A DNA stretch of 64,000 nucleotides from Gongronella butleri. Taxonomy: Eukaryota; Mucoromycota; Mucoromycetes; Mucorales; Cunninghamellaceae. Position numbers and translations under genes: made by a program. Within the stretch, counting starts at the first letter, position 1, and each line of letters begins with the position of its first letter. Below are positions 46,801 to 56,618 of this stretch, in pieces. The notes below the pieces were generated by a model, which made no database searches, was not told where the DNA came from, and saw only the letters and a list, made by a program, of their open reading frames with translations. The DNA lies in contig JAIWZP010000006.1 in the NCBI GenBank assembly GCA_025201375.1, positions 186,001-250,000 on the forward strand, read 5' to 3'.

Positions 46801-47179
46801 TGCATCACATCGGTGCTGTGATCAATAAATGTAAAATTCCACCGTGACGCGTGCACGTGCCAGACGCGTCAAAAATCGCGATTTCCTTTTTCAACTTGAT
46901 CGTAGTGCCCCTACTGGTTGATATAATCGCCACCAATCAATAACAATCTGTTTTAGCCCTTCAAATTAATTTATTACAATGATTTCAAGCCGACAAGAGA
47001 TTTAAATTGGGTGCCAGAGATAAAAATTGTTAGTCAGACGCGCCTGACGCGTCCGCTTGACGCGTGACGCGTCGCATAATGGTTTTACATTTATCGATCA
47101 CAGCACCGATGTGATGCATGTAACATGAAATTGATTCATAGAATACAATCAAGCACCATTACACTCGTTTCAGAAAAAA
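43873..47179. other. Gene-poor region with repeats
   Basis: 3.3 kb with no convincing gene. It contains dispersed-repeat copy C, a region rich in TACAGTAC-type words (44615-44640), and the left arm and spacer of a long inverted repeat. A 35-codon frame on the minus strand (46234-46341) looks coding-like but lacks an intact upstream partner. Confidence 0.5.
44400..45260. repeat. Dispersed repeat, copy C
   Basis: Closely similar to copy A over the whole length. It shares the GTGCCTCCAG-T7-ACAGCCTGC block at about 44690-44720, the segment GCAAAATTTGCAACAAAAAT near 44905, CGAGTGATCAATGCATCCCA near 45020 and GGATTGCATGGAATTTTTA near 45220. The two copies differ by base changes and small indels, for example one CAGGGGTCAC unit here and three in copy A. 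Confidence 0.65.
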
Positions 47180-47225
47180 TTGGAGATGGTGTTCATAATG
47201 TCATTTCATCTCCACATGCCATTGT
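46694..47225. mobile_element. Foldback element: 143-bp inverted repeats around a 246-bp spacer
   Basis: The left arm (46694-46836) and the reverse complement of the right arm (47083-47225) are both exactly 143 bp and differ at only 5 positions by my alignment, with no gaps. Arm landmarks are GTGGAGATGAAATGACATTA and TTCATGTTACATGCATCACA. The spacer is AT-rich in the middle and carries several ACGCGT words at both ends. No reading frame encodes a transposase. The structure fits a foldback or MITE-like non-autonomous DNA transposon. I see no clear target-site duplication. The high arm identity indicates recent origin or gene conversion. Confidence 0.7.
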
Positions 47226-47983
47226 TTGACTCAAATTTACCGCCTTTGCCTGTCAATTCTTTTGTCTGGTGTCACGAGATCGAGTTGGATCAACCTGGCG
47301 ACAAGGGCGAAGCGATTGCAATGGGTGCCAATTGCGTGCGCAATGCCGGCTGGTGCACAAACGAGGTTGATTTGTGCGTGGCGCCGAGTATCAGGTTGTT
47401 ACTGCCGAATTTCATCACTCCATCGGCGACTGTCGAGCTGGCCTTTTACAATTCCTATTTGCAAGTGCCTATCGACCGTGTTTTTACATCCGCTCGTGGC
47501 TATCGAGTCCGTTGGACGCGAGACGATTGTCAAAACATTCTCGCGTTTGTGGTCAGGGGTAAAGGCGTGTGCTCGAACACTACGTTTGCCATTGGTGAAT
47601 TTGCGCCTCCTTTTGCCACGTTTGAGGAGCAGCAAAACACGCTTGTCACCCTTGGTACGAAGATGAAGGCGGCATTGAACAAATTGAAGAGTCTGGGGGG
47701 TGGAAAATCCCAAAATTTGTGGCATATGGGTCAATGGCGCCAAAATAACGACAATGTCATGGATCTCCCTGTGACTGAATTGCACCGCATGACGCCTGTG
47801 TGTACGTGTTCCGTAATTTCCACCTTCTCTTCTCTCATTTGCCCTCGACAATCCGGCGCCTCATTCAACTCGCCGTAAGCATGGATACGGACGAATTGAA
47901 CTTCAACTCACTCCCTTTTATTTTTATAGAACATTGGCAAGGCTACCCTCGCCGCCGCTGAAAAGGTTCTCAAGGATCATTGA
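47180..47983 (+). CDS. Unrecognised protein, start inside a foldback-repeat arm
   Basis: Proposed exons 47180-47812 and 47930-47983 (228 residues). The long open frame has balanced amino-acid use and a regular pattern: NSFVWCHEIELDQPGDKGEA, CVRNAGWCTNEVDLCVAPSI, LPNFITPSATVELAFYNSYL, FTSARGYRVRWTRDDCQNIL. A basic helix (GTKMKAALNKLKSL) follows, and the last exon reads NIGKATLAAAEKVLKDH. I know no family match. The first 15 residues or so are encoded by the right arm of the inverted repeat, so the native N-terminus may have been replaced or lost. Other splices near 47801-47813 are possible. An alternative reading with small shifts near the G run at 47695-47700 is also open, so frame damage cannot be excluded. 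Confidence 0.5.
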
Positions 47984-48222
47984 CATGACGCAATTTTTAC
48001 GCATTGGCGGACTTTATACGCCCATTGTGCCGCAGCAGTCCAAAAAAAAAAAGAATAAAATACACGACTTCAAACTGGTGGTCAATTGGGCCGTGTTCGA
48101 GACAAGTTGGGCGTCAAGGGGCGGCTGGCAAGCTGGCTACAAGCGCACAATATGATATGATACGCCGTGGAAAGGCCACACACAAGCAACAAAAAAGGGG
48201 TTTTTTGACGCGTGACATCACG

Positions 48223-48535
48223 CCTGCAATTTCGCCTGCAATTTCAACTTGCCTTTTCACCTGCAATTTCACCTGCAAATTCCGCCTGCAAATTCCCGCC
48301 TGCAATTTCGCCTGCGATTTCAACTTGCCTTTTCCCCTGCAATTTCCACCTGCAATTTCCCACCTGCAATTTCAACTTGCCTTTTCACTTGCAATTTCCG
48401 CCTGCAATTTCTGCCTGCAATTTCTGCTTGCAATTTCTGCTTGCAAAATCCGCCTGCAAATTCCCGCCTGCAATTTCGCCTGCAATTTCAACTTGCCTTT
48501 TCACTTGCAATTTCCGCCTGCAATTCCGCCTGTTG
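48223..48535. repeat. Minisatellite of 12-13-bp units (CCTGCAATTTC)
   Basis: More than twenty imperfect copies of a unit close to CGCCTGCAATTTC lie head to tail. A higher-order pattern inserts CAACTTGCCTTTTCAC at about every third unit, seen four times. One plus-strand frame is open through the array only because the units keep phase for a while; I do not regard it as a gene. Confidence 0.85.
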
Positions 48536-48631
48536 TGAGTGATTTGTCACAAGATGATCAAAAGTGCAGGGAATGATTTATTGAAAAAAAAAAAACAGAA
48601 AAAAAAAATACAATTGGAGGGAGGGGAGCGC

Positions 48632-49633
48632 TCATTGTTCAAAAGTGATGACGAGTCTGCCGTCGTGTTCAGCGTCCCAGGCCTGTTCGACTTGGCTGAC
48701 GTCCCTTTCGACGATTTTGTGCGTGAGTTTGCCCTGTGCGATGAGGTCGATGAGGCCGACGACCTCTTTCTTCATTTCTTGTGGGCTGATGGAGCCGATG
48801 CCGCTGCCAGAGAGGTAAAAGTTGGCTGAGCGCAGGGCCATAGCGGGGACGGTGATGTTTGGGCCGGCCATGGAGCCGATTTGGATCCAGTCGAGGCGCT
48901 GTTGCTTATTTTCACGCGCAGCAATGAGGGTCTGGATGCACAATTCCGCGGGGCGTGCGCTGAGGTAGTCGAGGACGACGTCCGTGTGTGTTGTGTGTTT
49001 GGCGAGCTCCTTGGTGAATGCTTCTTCACCAGCGGTATCTGTGGGCAGCGCCACGGCGGCATCCAGACCTTCGCCGGCCTTGGTGAGCGATTGGAGCAGC
49101 TGGGCATTGCGTGCGACGCCGACGATTTGAGCGGCGCCGAGGGCGCGTGCGATTTGGATGGCGAGCTGGCCGGAGGCGCCAGTGGCACCAACGATCAGAA
49201 CGCGCGCGCCTGGTTGGACGGCCGCAGGGCCCGCACGCGTGCGCAATGCGAGCCACGACGACATGGCGGGATTGACGAGCGCCGCGATGCGCTTGAGGTC
49301 GGCTTGAGGCGGCACAGGAAGCACAGCGTGCTGCGCGACATTGATGCGCGCGGCCATGGCGCCCGTGCTCTGCTTGTCCATGAACGTGATGTAATAAACA
49401 GGCGCGCCGTCGTCCACGCGATAGCCGCACCCATCCACACCCACCACCATGGGCAGCACAGCAGCCTCGGACGCTGAATAATGCTTGCCACTCGCACGCG
49501 CCTTGACCAATTGGTGCACCGCCGACGCCACCACGTTGATTTGCACCTGGCCCGCCAATGGAGCACCCAACGTCAGATCAATGCATTTGGGCGCAGCACC
49601 AAGCGTCGTCACAGCAGCAGCACGAACAGACAT
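48632..49633 (-). CDS. Zinc-free MDR-family NAD(P)H-dependent oxidoreductase
   Basis: Intronless gene of 333 residues. It belongs to the medium-chain dehydrogenase/reductase superfamily and resembles quinone oxidoreductases/enoyl reductases rather than zinc alcohol dehydrogenases. The N-terminal GroES-like part reads SVRAAAVTTLGAAPKCIDL, APLAGQVQINVVASAVHQLV and VVGVDGCGYRVDDG. The nucleotide-binding fold has VLIVGATGASGQLAIQIARA, with a GATGASG loop. No structural zinc cysteine cluster is present. The first ATG at 49633 (MSVRAA) is chosen over an upstream frame extension that encodes only a low-complexity leader. Substrate is not predictable; many relatives reduce quinones or unsaturated ketones. 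Confidence 0.88.
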   Translation of the reverse strand: MSVRAAAVTTLGAAPKCIDLTLGAPLAGQVQINVVASAVHQLVKARASGKHYSASEAAVLPMVVGVDGCGYRVDDGAPVYYITFMDKQSTGAMAARINVAQHAVLPVPPQADLKRIAALVNPAMSSWLALRTRAGPAAVQPGARVLIVGATGASGQLAIQIARALGAAQIVGVARNAQLLQSLTKAGEGLDAAVALPTDTAGEEAFTKELAKHTTHTDVVLDYLSARPAELCIQTLIAARENKQQRLDWIQIGSMAGPNITVPAMALRSANFYLSGSGIGSISPQEMKKEVVGLIDLIAQGKLTHKIVERDVSQVEQAWDAEHDGRLVITFEQ

Positions 49634-50464
49634 GATAAAATCAAGAGAGAGAAAGAGAGAAAAAGTAAGGAGAAAAAAAGAGAGAAAAAGTCTCAGGAAG
49701 GAAGAACGTGAAAAAAAAACGAGATTCATGCGACACTTTCCCACTCTTATTTATACGCATCGGCCAGCGGTACCGAACTTCCCCGGCTCCGAACCCTGTT
49801 GCCTTTCAAGGCAATCTCCCCGCACCTTCCTTTTGTCGCATGCCTCTTTTTCGTTGATTTGTAAAGAAAAAAACAGGAAAAAAAAGAGAAAAATGATGGT
49901 ATGGAGGAGCAAAAGCATGCCTTTGCATGACGATGTACCAATGGGGTGGACATCATGCTCATTGTTTAGCAAAGAGACAGCATGGAAATAAAGGCAAATG
50001 CCCGAATTCATGCCATTTTGGCGATTGATACTGTAAAAGGCTGGCTGACATTTGCACACCTTACGCGGTGTTTACGTCAGGCTGACACACCTTGCCTGCG
50101 TGAATAAAGCTCGCATCAGCAAAGCCACGACTCGTTGTATCACCGCTTTCTTTGTGGCACGATGCGGTCTGCAAAGGAAGCAAGGATAGAAAAATAAAAA
50201 AATGGACTCATCCGCGTCCATACCACGCGAAACAACCAGGCAAGCCGATGACCCGCGCATAGTCGGTGAGCGTTAAGAATAGGGCACTTGGGCTGGGCTG
50301 CAAAGCTCGGGTGATTATGAATGTGCCTGTAGTCTTGGCATGAAAATGTGTCACCTCGTGTCCTCTCCGCGGATGATTGTTTCAATGGCTACTAGTGCTG
50401 GGTCGTTTTTTTTTTTTGCTTTTTTTGCGTCGCCTTTTTCTTCTCCTTTTCCTTTTTTAAGAAC
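49634..50464. promoter_or_regulatory. Divergent intergenic region (oxidoreductase / alginate-lyase-like)
   Basis: 831 bp between divergent genes. The oxidoreductase side has an A/G-rich leader (49640-49725). The other side ends in a T-rich tract (50404-50460). If the alginate-lyase-like protein has a signal peptide, its exon should lie here, but I did not find one. No other gene is seen. Confidence 0.4.
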
Positions 50465-51940
50465 ATGGGCCCTCGTCGACCTGAAGTTGAATTTGTAGAC
50501 TTGCGCAAAGTGCAACAATGCGCATGCACGCCGTCACCGTCGCCGGATATGGCCGCGGGCTTGCAGGAGCTGAAGCAATTGGCCAATGGCGCGTTGAAAA
50601 AGGGTCCATTTAGCATCACCACCGACAAGCAGCCGCCGCATGTAGCCGCGTCAAACGATATTCACGATTTTTTGTCTTACGCACCGTAAGAGTTCACCCC
50701 CTCCTCTCCTGCCACGTCCATCGTGACACAGACATCGTATTCATCCATCTCTTTGCCATTGGGCTTGTGCATAGGTACTTTTGGCCATCGGTAAAAGACA
50801 AAACAGACCAAAAAAAAAAAAAAAAGGTTTGGTGGATCATGGGAAACTCAGCTCGCTTGGCACCCTTTTGTTTGCGGTGTCCTTAGGATTCTGGCGATGG
50901 CAAATATGTGCGACGCGACGGCAAGCGCAATCCAGGTAGGAAACATCAGATGGGAGATTTTTTTTAAAAAGATAGCTAAAATGCATCGATCTCGGCGCGT
51001 AGACGTGGCGCTGGTCACGGACCAAAAGCAATTGGAGAACATGGCGGAGCAGGTGTATTATCTGAGCCTTGGGTATATCGCATTCAAGACCGAAGCATAT
51101 GCGCAGCACGCGACGCGCCTGTTGCAAGTGTTTTTTCTCGATCCAGCCACGCGCATGAACCCCAATGTCACGTACGGCCAGGTCGTGCGCGGCACCACGA
51201 ACCCGTCCGGCATTGGCCGCGCCGAGGGCATCATCAGCACGCGCACGTATGATACGGTTGGAAAAAAAAAAACGAACAAACGCGGTCACTGACGCGTTTT
51301 TATCTCTTTTTGCAGAATTGCACAAGTAGTGAATGTGGTACCCGCGCTCCAGGGATATGCAGGGTACGATGCGATTGCGCCGCAGCTTGTGCAGTGGTTT
51401 CAGGCATATGTCGAGTGGCTGTTGTCGAGCGAGATTGGCAAAAAGGAGTTTGCGGCGCAAAACAACCATGCGACGTGGTATCTTGTCCAAGTTGTGATAA
51501 TTGGCATGACGTTTGGCACGGATGCGCAGCGCGCGGCGATTGGCAGGATGCTGCAGCAGTTCATGGCGGCGGACGTGCCGCGGCACATTGATCCAAAGAC
51601 AGGCGACCAGCCGCTCGAGTCGGCGCGCACGCGGCCGTATCACTACCTTGTTTTCAACCTGCAGGCACTGCTTTATCTGACGGATTGGGCGCGCGCGCAA
51701 CCGCAGCAGGTGTGTGACACGCAAGACGCGCTGATTCGCAAGGCCGTCGACTATTTGACCGTTTACGACACCACAAAGACCAACGAGGACATCACCGAGG
51801 CCGTGCCTTGCGTCCGCATCATGCACGCGCGCGGCGTCAACAATGACGCGTACAAGCGGCTCATCAATGCCGCGCAAACGAGTGCCAATGCGGAAAAAAT
51901 CACAGGTCCCAAGCATCACGTCTGTTGTTTGTGGTCTTAA
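50465..51940 (+). CDS. Alginate-lyase-family protein (PF05426-like)
   Basis: Five exons: 50465-50685, 50775-50790, 50887-50935, 50976-51246 and 51316-51940, giving 393 residues. Family landmarks are SYAPYFWPS then DGKYVRRDGKRNP, built from three exons including one of 16 nt; QVYYLSLGYIAF; LLQVFFLDPATRMNPNVTYG; RAEGIISTRT then IAQVVNVVPAL; and NNHATWYLVQVV, whose NNH is the active-site motif of the family. The fold is an alpha/alpha barrel of uronate lyases. In fungi the natural substrate is uncertain: alginate is not expected, so another polyuronate such as glucuronan is possible. The N-terminus shown (MGPRRPEVEFVDLRKVQ) has no signal peptide; an upstream exon may be missing. Confidence 0.82.
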
Positions 51941-52094
51941 TCCTTGAACCTATTGTCGATAAAGGGGAGGGCCGTTTTTTTTATTGAGGATTCATAACAT
52001 AGGCGATAAAAGGGGGGCAATAGGGGGGGGGTGAGTGGCAAAAGGGCACATAAAAACCGGAATACAGAGTGCAAAGAAGCAAAAAGCAACGTGC

Positions 52095-54278
52095 TTAAAC
52101 CTCGTCGACCTGGTCTTCCTCTTCCAAGTACTCGTCCTCGTCTTCCAGGAACTCTTCCTCGGCGGAGGCATCCTGAAAAAAGAGAGGATCATGAGTTTTT
52201 CCTTTTTTTTTCTTTTTCTTTTTTTTTTTTTTTGTCGCTTTTTTTTCTTTACCTGGTACTGCTGATATTCAGAGACGAGATCGTGCATGTTGGACTCAGC
52301 CTCGGTGAACTCCATTTCGTCCATGCCTTCGCCGGTGTACCAGTGCATAAAGGCCTTGCGCTTGAACATGGCGGTGAATTGCTCGTTGACGCGCTTGAAC
52401 AGGTCCTGGATGGCGGTGCTGTTGCCGATGAATGTGCCGCTCATCTTGAGGCCTGCGGGAGGGATGTCGCAGAGCGAGGTCTTGACGGAATTGGGGATCC
52501 ACTCGACAAAGTACGACGAATTCTTTTGTTGCACAGCGAGCATTTGGTTCTCGACCTCCTTGGTGGACAAGCGACCACGGAAGATGGTGCCCACGGTCAA
52601 ATAACGGCCGTGGCGGGGATCGCACGCCGCCATCATGTTGCGCGCATCAAACATTTGCGCCGTCAGCTCAGGCACCGACAAGTTGCGGTATTGCTGCGAC
52701 CCAAACGCCGTCAGAGGCGCAAAGCCCACCATGAAAAAGTGGAGACGAGGGAATGGCACTGGAAAAAAAAATAGAAAAAAAGAAACGAATGAGCAAAAAA
52801 TAAAAATAAAAATAAAAAATAAACAAAAAAATAAAAAAAAAAAGACGCGTCACGACGCGCGCGCCGACGCGTTTTTTTTCTTTCAAGATCAAGAGCCAAG
52901 ATTTAAAAGATTACCCATGTTAACAAAGAGCTTGCGCAAATCGGCATTGAGTTGGCCGGGGAAACGAAGCGAGGTAGAGACGCCGGACATGACGGCGGAG
53001 ACGAGCTGGTTGAGCTCGCCATAACCGGGGTTGGTGAGCTTGAGGGTGCGGAAGCAAATGTCGTAGAGGGCCTCATTGTCGATACAGAAGGTGGCGTCGC
53101 AATTCTCGACCAATTGGTGGACGGAGAGGACGGCATTGTAAGGTTCGACGACGGTGTCCGAGACCTTGGGCGATGGGACGACGGAGTACGTGCACAGCAT
53201 GCGATCGGGGTACTCTTCGCGGATCTTGCTCAAAAGGAGCGAACCCAGACCAGAGCCCGTGCCGCCACCAAGCGAGTGCGCCAATTGGAAGCCCTGCAAG
53301 CAGTCGGTGTGCTCCGCCTCCTTGCGGATGATGTCAAGCACACTGTCCACAAGCTCCGCACCTTCCGTGTAGTAACCCTTGGCCCACGCATTGCCCGCGC
53401 CAGATTGACCAAACACGAAATTGTCAGGACGGAACAAACGACCATACTTGGAGCTGCGAATCGAGTCCATGGTCGCAGGCTCAAGATCAACCAACACGGA
53501 ACTGGTCAAAATCAGTGAAAAAAATAAAAATAAAAAAATTAAGGTTGGTCGTCAGGCAAACAAGAAAAAAAAAACGACGTGATCCCATCAACTTTCTTTT
53601 TTTTTTCGTCACTTACCGAGGCACGTAGGTACCCTTGGAACCTTCATTGTAGTAGACATTGATACGCTCCAATTGGAGATCATTCTCACCACTAAGCAAA
53701 AAAGATAAAAAAAAAGTGAGAAACCAGGGGAAAGGGCCCCGTTTCCCCTTTTTTTTCCTCGCGCATCTGCCGACCCCCCGTCGTTACTCCGCCCTGTTGT
53801 CGTTCCCACTCTTTCTTTTCAGCGCGACCCCTTTCCCTGTCATCCCCGTGTTTTTTTTTCCCTCAGAAGCGCATGTTTGTTTATGTTTCCCAATGGACGG
53901 ATGCGATGACGAGGAGAGGGCGTTTTTTTTTTTCGCTGTCACGGCTCTTGTTTTTTTTTTTGTCCCTTTTACCAGTAGACACCAGTCTCGTCGATGCCAT
54001 GTTCCTGGCTGATGGTTTCCCAGAACTTTTGCCCAATCTGTTTTGCGGGGAAAAAAAGCAAAGAATGAGGAAAAAGCAATAAAACAGCGATTTGTTGCCA
54101 TTGCGCTACGTACCTGATTACCACACTGGCCTAGGGAACGAGATGGAAGAAAACAGGGTCAGTCCAGGGCCGAGCAAGCGCGTCGCCGCCGCACGAGAAC
54201 AATATTCCTGATACGGCAAAGCGCGTTTTTGCTCGTTTTCCGCGCTTTACCTGCTTGAACGTGAATAATTTCTCTCAT
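52095..54278 (-). CDS. TUB2: Beta-tubulin
   Basis: Microtubule subunit. Seven exons: 54251-54278, 54115-54131, 53973-54037, 53617-53691, 52915-53501, 52253-52758 and 52095-52172, giving 451 residues. It starts with the [20 protein letters not shown] tubulin signature, where MREI is the autoregulatory tetrapeptide, assembled over a 28-nt and a 17-nt exon. GTP binding is shown by [20 protein letters not shown]. The acidic C-terminal tail ([20 protein letters not shown]) is encoded by its own exon. Introns crowd the 5' end, a common pattern in fungal tubulins. The position-25 region reads [20 protein letters not shown]. Confidence 0.97.
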
Positions 54279-55009
54279 AGTCGAAGGCTGTCGTAAAACG
54301 TAGATGAAGTTGCAAGAAAGCGAGGGGAAAAAGGGGAAGCAAGAAAAAAAATAGAAAAAGAAGGCAACAAAGAAAAAAAAAGAGAGCTACCAGCAAGAGA
54401 AAAAAAAAGGGGGAAAAGTGGAAACGCAAAAAAAAAAAAAGGAGCACACCACGCCAAATTTGGAGCGCTTTGTGTGTCAATGGAACACGGCATGGAGCCA
54501 ATCAGGTTGGCACTTGAGAGGCTGAATTGCTGAAAAAGCAAGCACAATGCATCCCCCCTTTTTTTTCTTTCTCCAAAGTGTACAATTCATCCCACGCCGG
54601 ACGCGCACGCTGTTCTTACATGTACAGGGGAATATGCATCCGTTTTTTTCTCTCTCTCTTCACGGAAGCAGGGTGGATGGGGGGGGTGAGTGCTGCATTT
54701 CGCAAAAAAAAAAAAAAAAAGTAAGCTTGATGGTTGAAATGAACACTTTTTTCATCGCGCGTGCCTTATCGCAGCACATGCATCTGGCCCTAAAACACCA
54801 CGGCCGCGTCACACAACCCAGATGAAAGTTGATCCTTTGCTCTTTGACTTTGTCTCACGTCGTACGGAGGCAAAAAGTAAAAAACGAGAGTGACAAAAAG
54901 AAAAAAAAAAAGAGCAAAAAGAGCAAAAAACGAATGGAAATGAAGGGAATTGAATGAAATCAAACGAAGGGGGCGGGGGAGCGATTTATCTCCATCTTTT
55001 TATTTTATT
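54279..55009. promoter_or_regulatory. Intergenic region upstream of beta-tubulin
   Basis: 731 bp holding the beta-tubulin promoter (A/G-rich on the plus strand at 54310-54440, that is pyrimidine-rich on the coding strand) and the 3' end of the next minus-strand gene. No gene is seen. Confidence 0.4.
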
Positions 55010-56618
55010 TTATTTGTGTGCATGAAAGTTAAAGGTGTCTGCAATGAGTTGGTATGCTTGTGGGTTTTGCGCGCGGTCATATTGGATGCGTCTTGTGAAG
55101 CTTGAAGCCTTGCCACAGACCATTGGATGGCCGTACAAGAACCAATCTGCTTGGATGGCGACGAGCTTGTCGATGATGCCGAGAACACTGCGGTCTGTTC
55201 GTGCGGATGGGTGGCGGACGGTGAGCAGATTCCAATTTGTGGGCGGCAAGCTGTCTGTGGGTATTTTTGCTTGTGGCAAGACGGTGGTGAGGGTGACGTT
55301 GACGTGGTCGTACAGGTACTTTATGGCGTCGTGGTGGTCCTGGTGCAAATCGGCGACTTTGAACGACATGGATTCCGGGCGTGCGCCGGGCGCCTGCAGC
55401 AGATGCGGGTAATCGGTGAGCAAAAACACATTAGTGGCTGCATCCATGCCATTGGTGATGCCCTGAATTTTTTCGACAAGTGCCTGCGCGCATGGGACCA
55501 TGTTGGAAACAGGCTCGAGCATTTCCATACGCCAATGCACGGCCACGTACGGATGCAATTGCTGTGCAATGTCGTTGGCAAGCGCGCGCCATCGCGCGTG
55601 GTAGTCAATGGGCACGTGGACACGCGGGTCGGACATGAACGCAAACCGCCGGTCAAAGTAAAGGTGCACCACGTCCAAATTCGCAGGCACGTGCATGTTG
55701 TCCTTGTCCGACAAGGCGCTTAAAATCACCTCGAGGTAATTCGTCTTTCGCCGCGCCTTGCTTTCTGGGTCCTCCAGCGCCAAATCGTACCGTGGCCGCC
55801 CCGAAAAGTCGAATTGATCCGCAAGACAGTTGCCAGTCGGCAAACTCGACGGATTGCCCGGCAATTCAATCGAGATCTCTTGCGCAGATGGCACACCGCC
55901 TTGTACTGCGCGCCTCGCCGCCGTCCACGCCAAGAATCGCTCCATCGAAATGTACGAGAACGCGTCCTTGTTGTTGTCCAGCCATCCAAGATCGTAATAG
56001 TAATCAAACGCGTATTGTCGACATGCCCCCAAATGCGAGCTGTGCACGTTCGGCAACACCATGATACGGTCCAATTTCCCAGCCACAAACGCCAATTGAC
56101 GGAAATGCAACTGCGCCTTGGATTCTGACAATGGAGAGAAAAAAAAAGCGTCAATAGAGCAATCTTCTTTTTTTTTTTTTTTTTTACTCATTCTCTATTT
56201 TTGCCGTTTTTCCTCCCTCTTTTCCCTTCTTTCCCCTCCCTTCCCCTTTTTTTTTCTTACCTTGCTCCGTGATCAGGATGGGCAGCATGAAACGGCATTT
56301 ATCACGGTTGCAAAAGGCGCGATCAATGGCGGCCAGCTGCTCCGCAGTGGTCAATGGCTGTTGATGCTGGATTTGCCCCTGTGGCGGCTGTGGCGGCTGC
56401 TGCTGGTGATGCGGCACGTCAATGGCCTGGTCCTCGACCATGTCGCGCGATGGAGGCTTGTAAGCGTGTGGGTCAAAAGCAACGGCGCCCTCCAATGGCT
56501 TTTTCGGTGGATCGCTCGCGGTGATCCGCGCAAGACAAACGAGCAGGTAGCCCATGAACAGCATCATGCACACAAGAAGCAGTGTCCGCCTGTGCGGCCT
56601 GCCGGTGCGTAAGGGCAT
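55010..56618 (-). CDS. Type II membrane protein resembling O-fucosyltransferases (1)
   Basis: Two exons: 56261-56618 and 55010-56124, giving 490 residues. A short basic N-terminus is followed by one membrane anchor (TLLLVCMMLFMGYLLVCLAR) and a Pro/Gln-rich stem, the standard Golgi glycosyltransferase layout. The luminal domain has HFRQLAFVAGKLDRIMVLPN then NVHSSHLGACR, YVAVHWRMEMLEPVSNMVPC, VFLLTDYPHLLQ, and near the end DKLVAIQADWFLYGHPMVCG with SSFTRR. HxR-type motifs after a hydrophobic strand and a D-W/F-L then S-x-F pattern resemble GDP-fucose O-fucosyltransferase-like proteins. Donor and acceptor remain unknown. A second, diverged gene of this type lies at 58973-60652. Confidence 0.7.

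Noticed and set aside
47695..47770. Frameshift in the unrecognised gene at the G run
   Set aside because: A second frame reads plausibly for about 18 codons, but the main frame is open throughout, so no frameshift is needed.
48212..48538. Open frame through the minisatellite, and a CRISPR-like look of regular repeats
   Set aside because: Units are 12-13 bp with no unique spacers, and the frame reflects repeat phase only.
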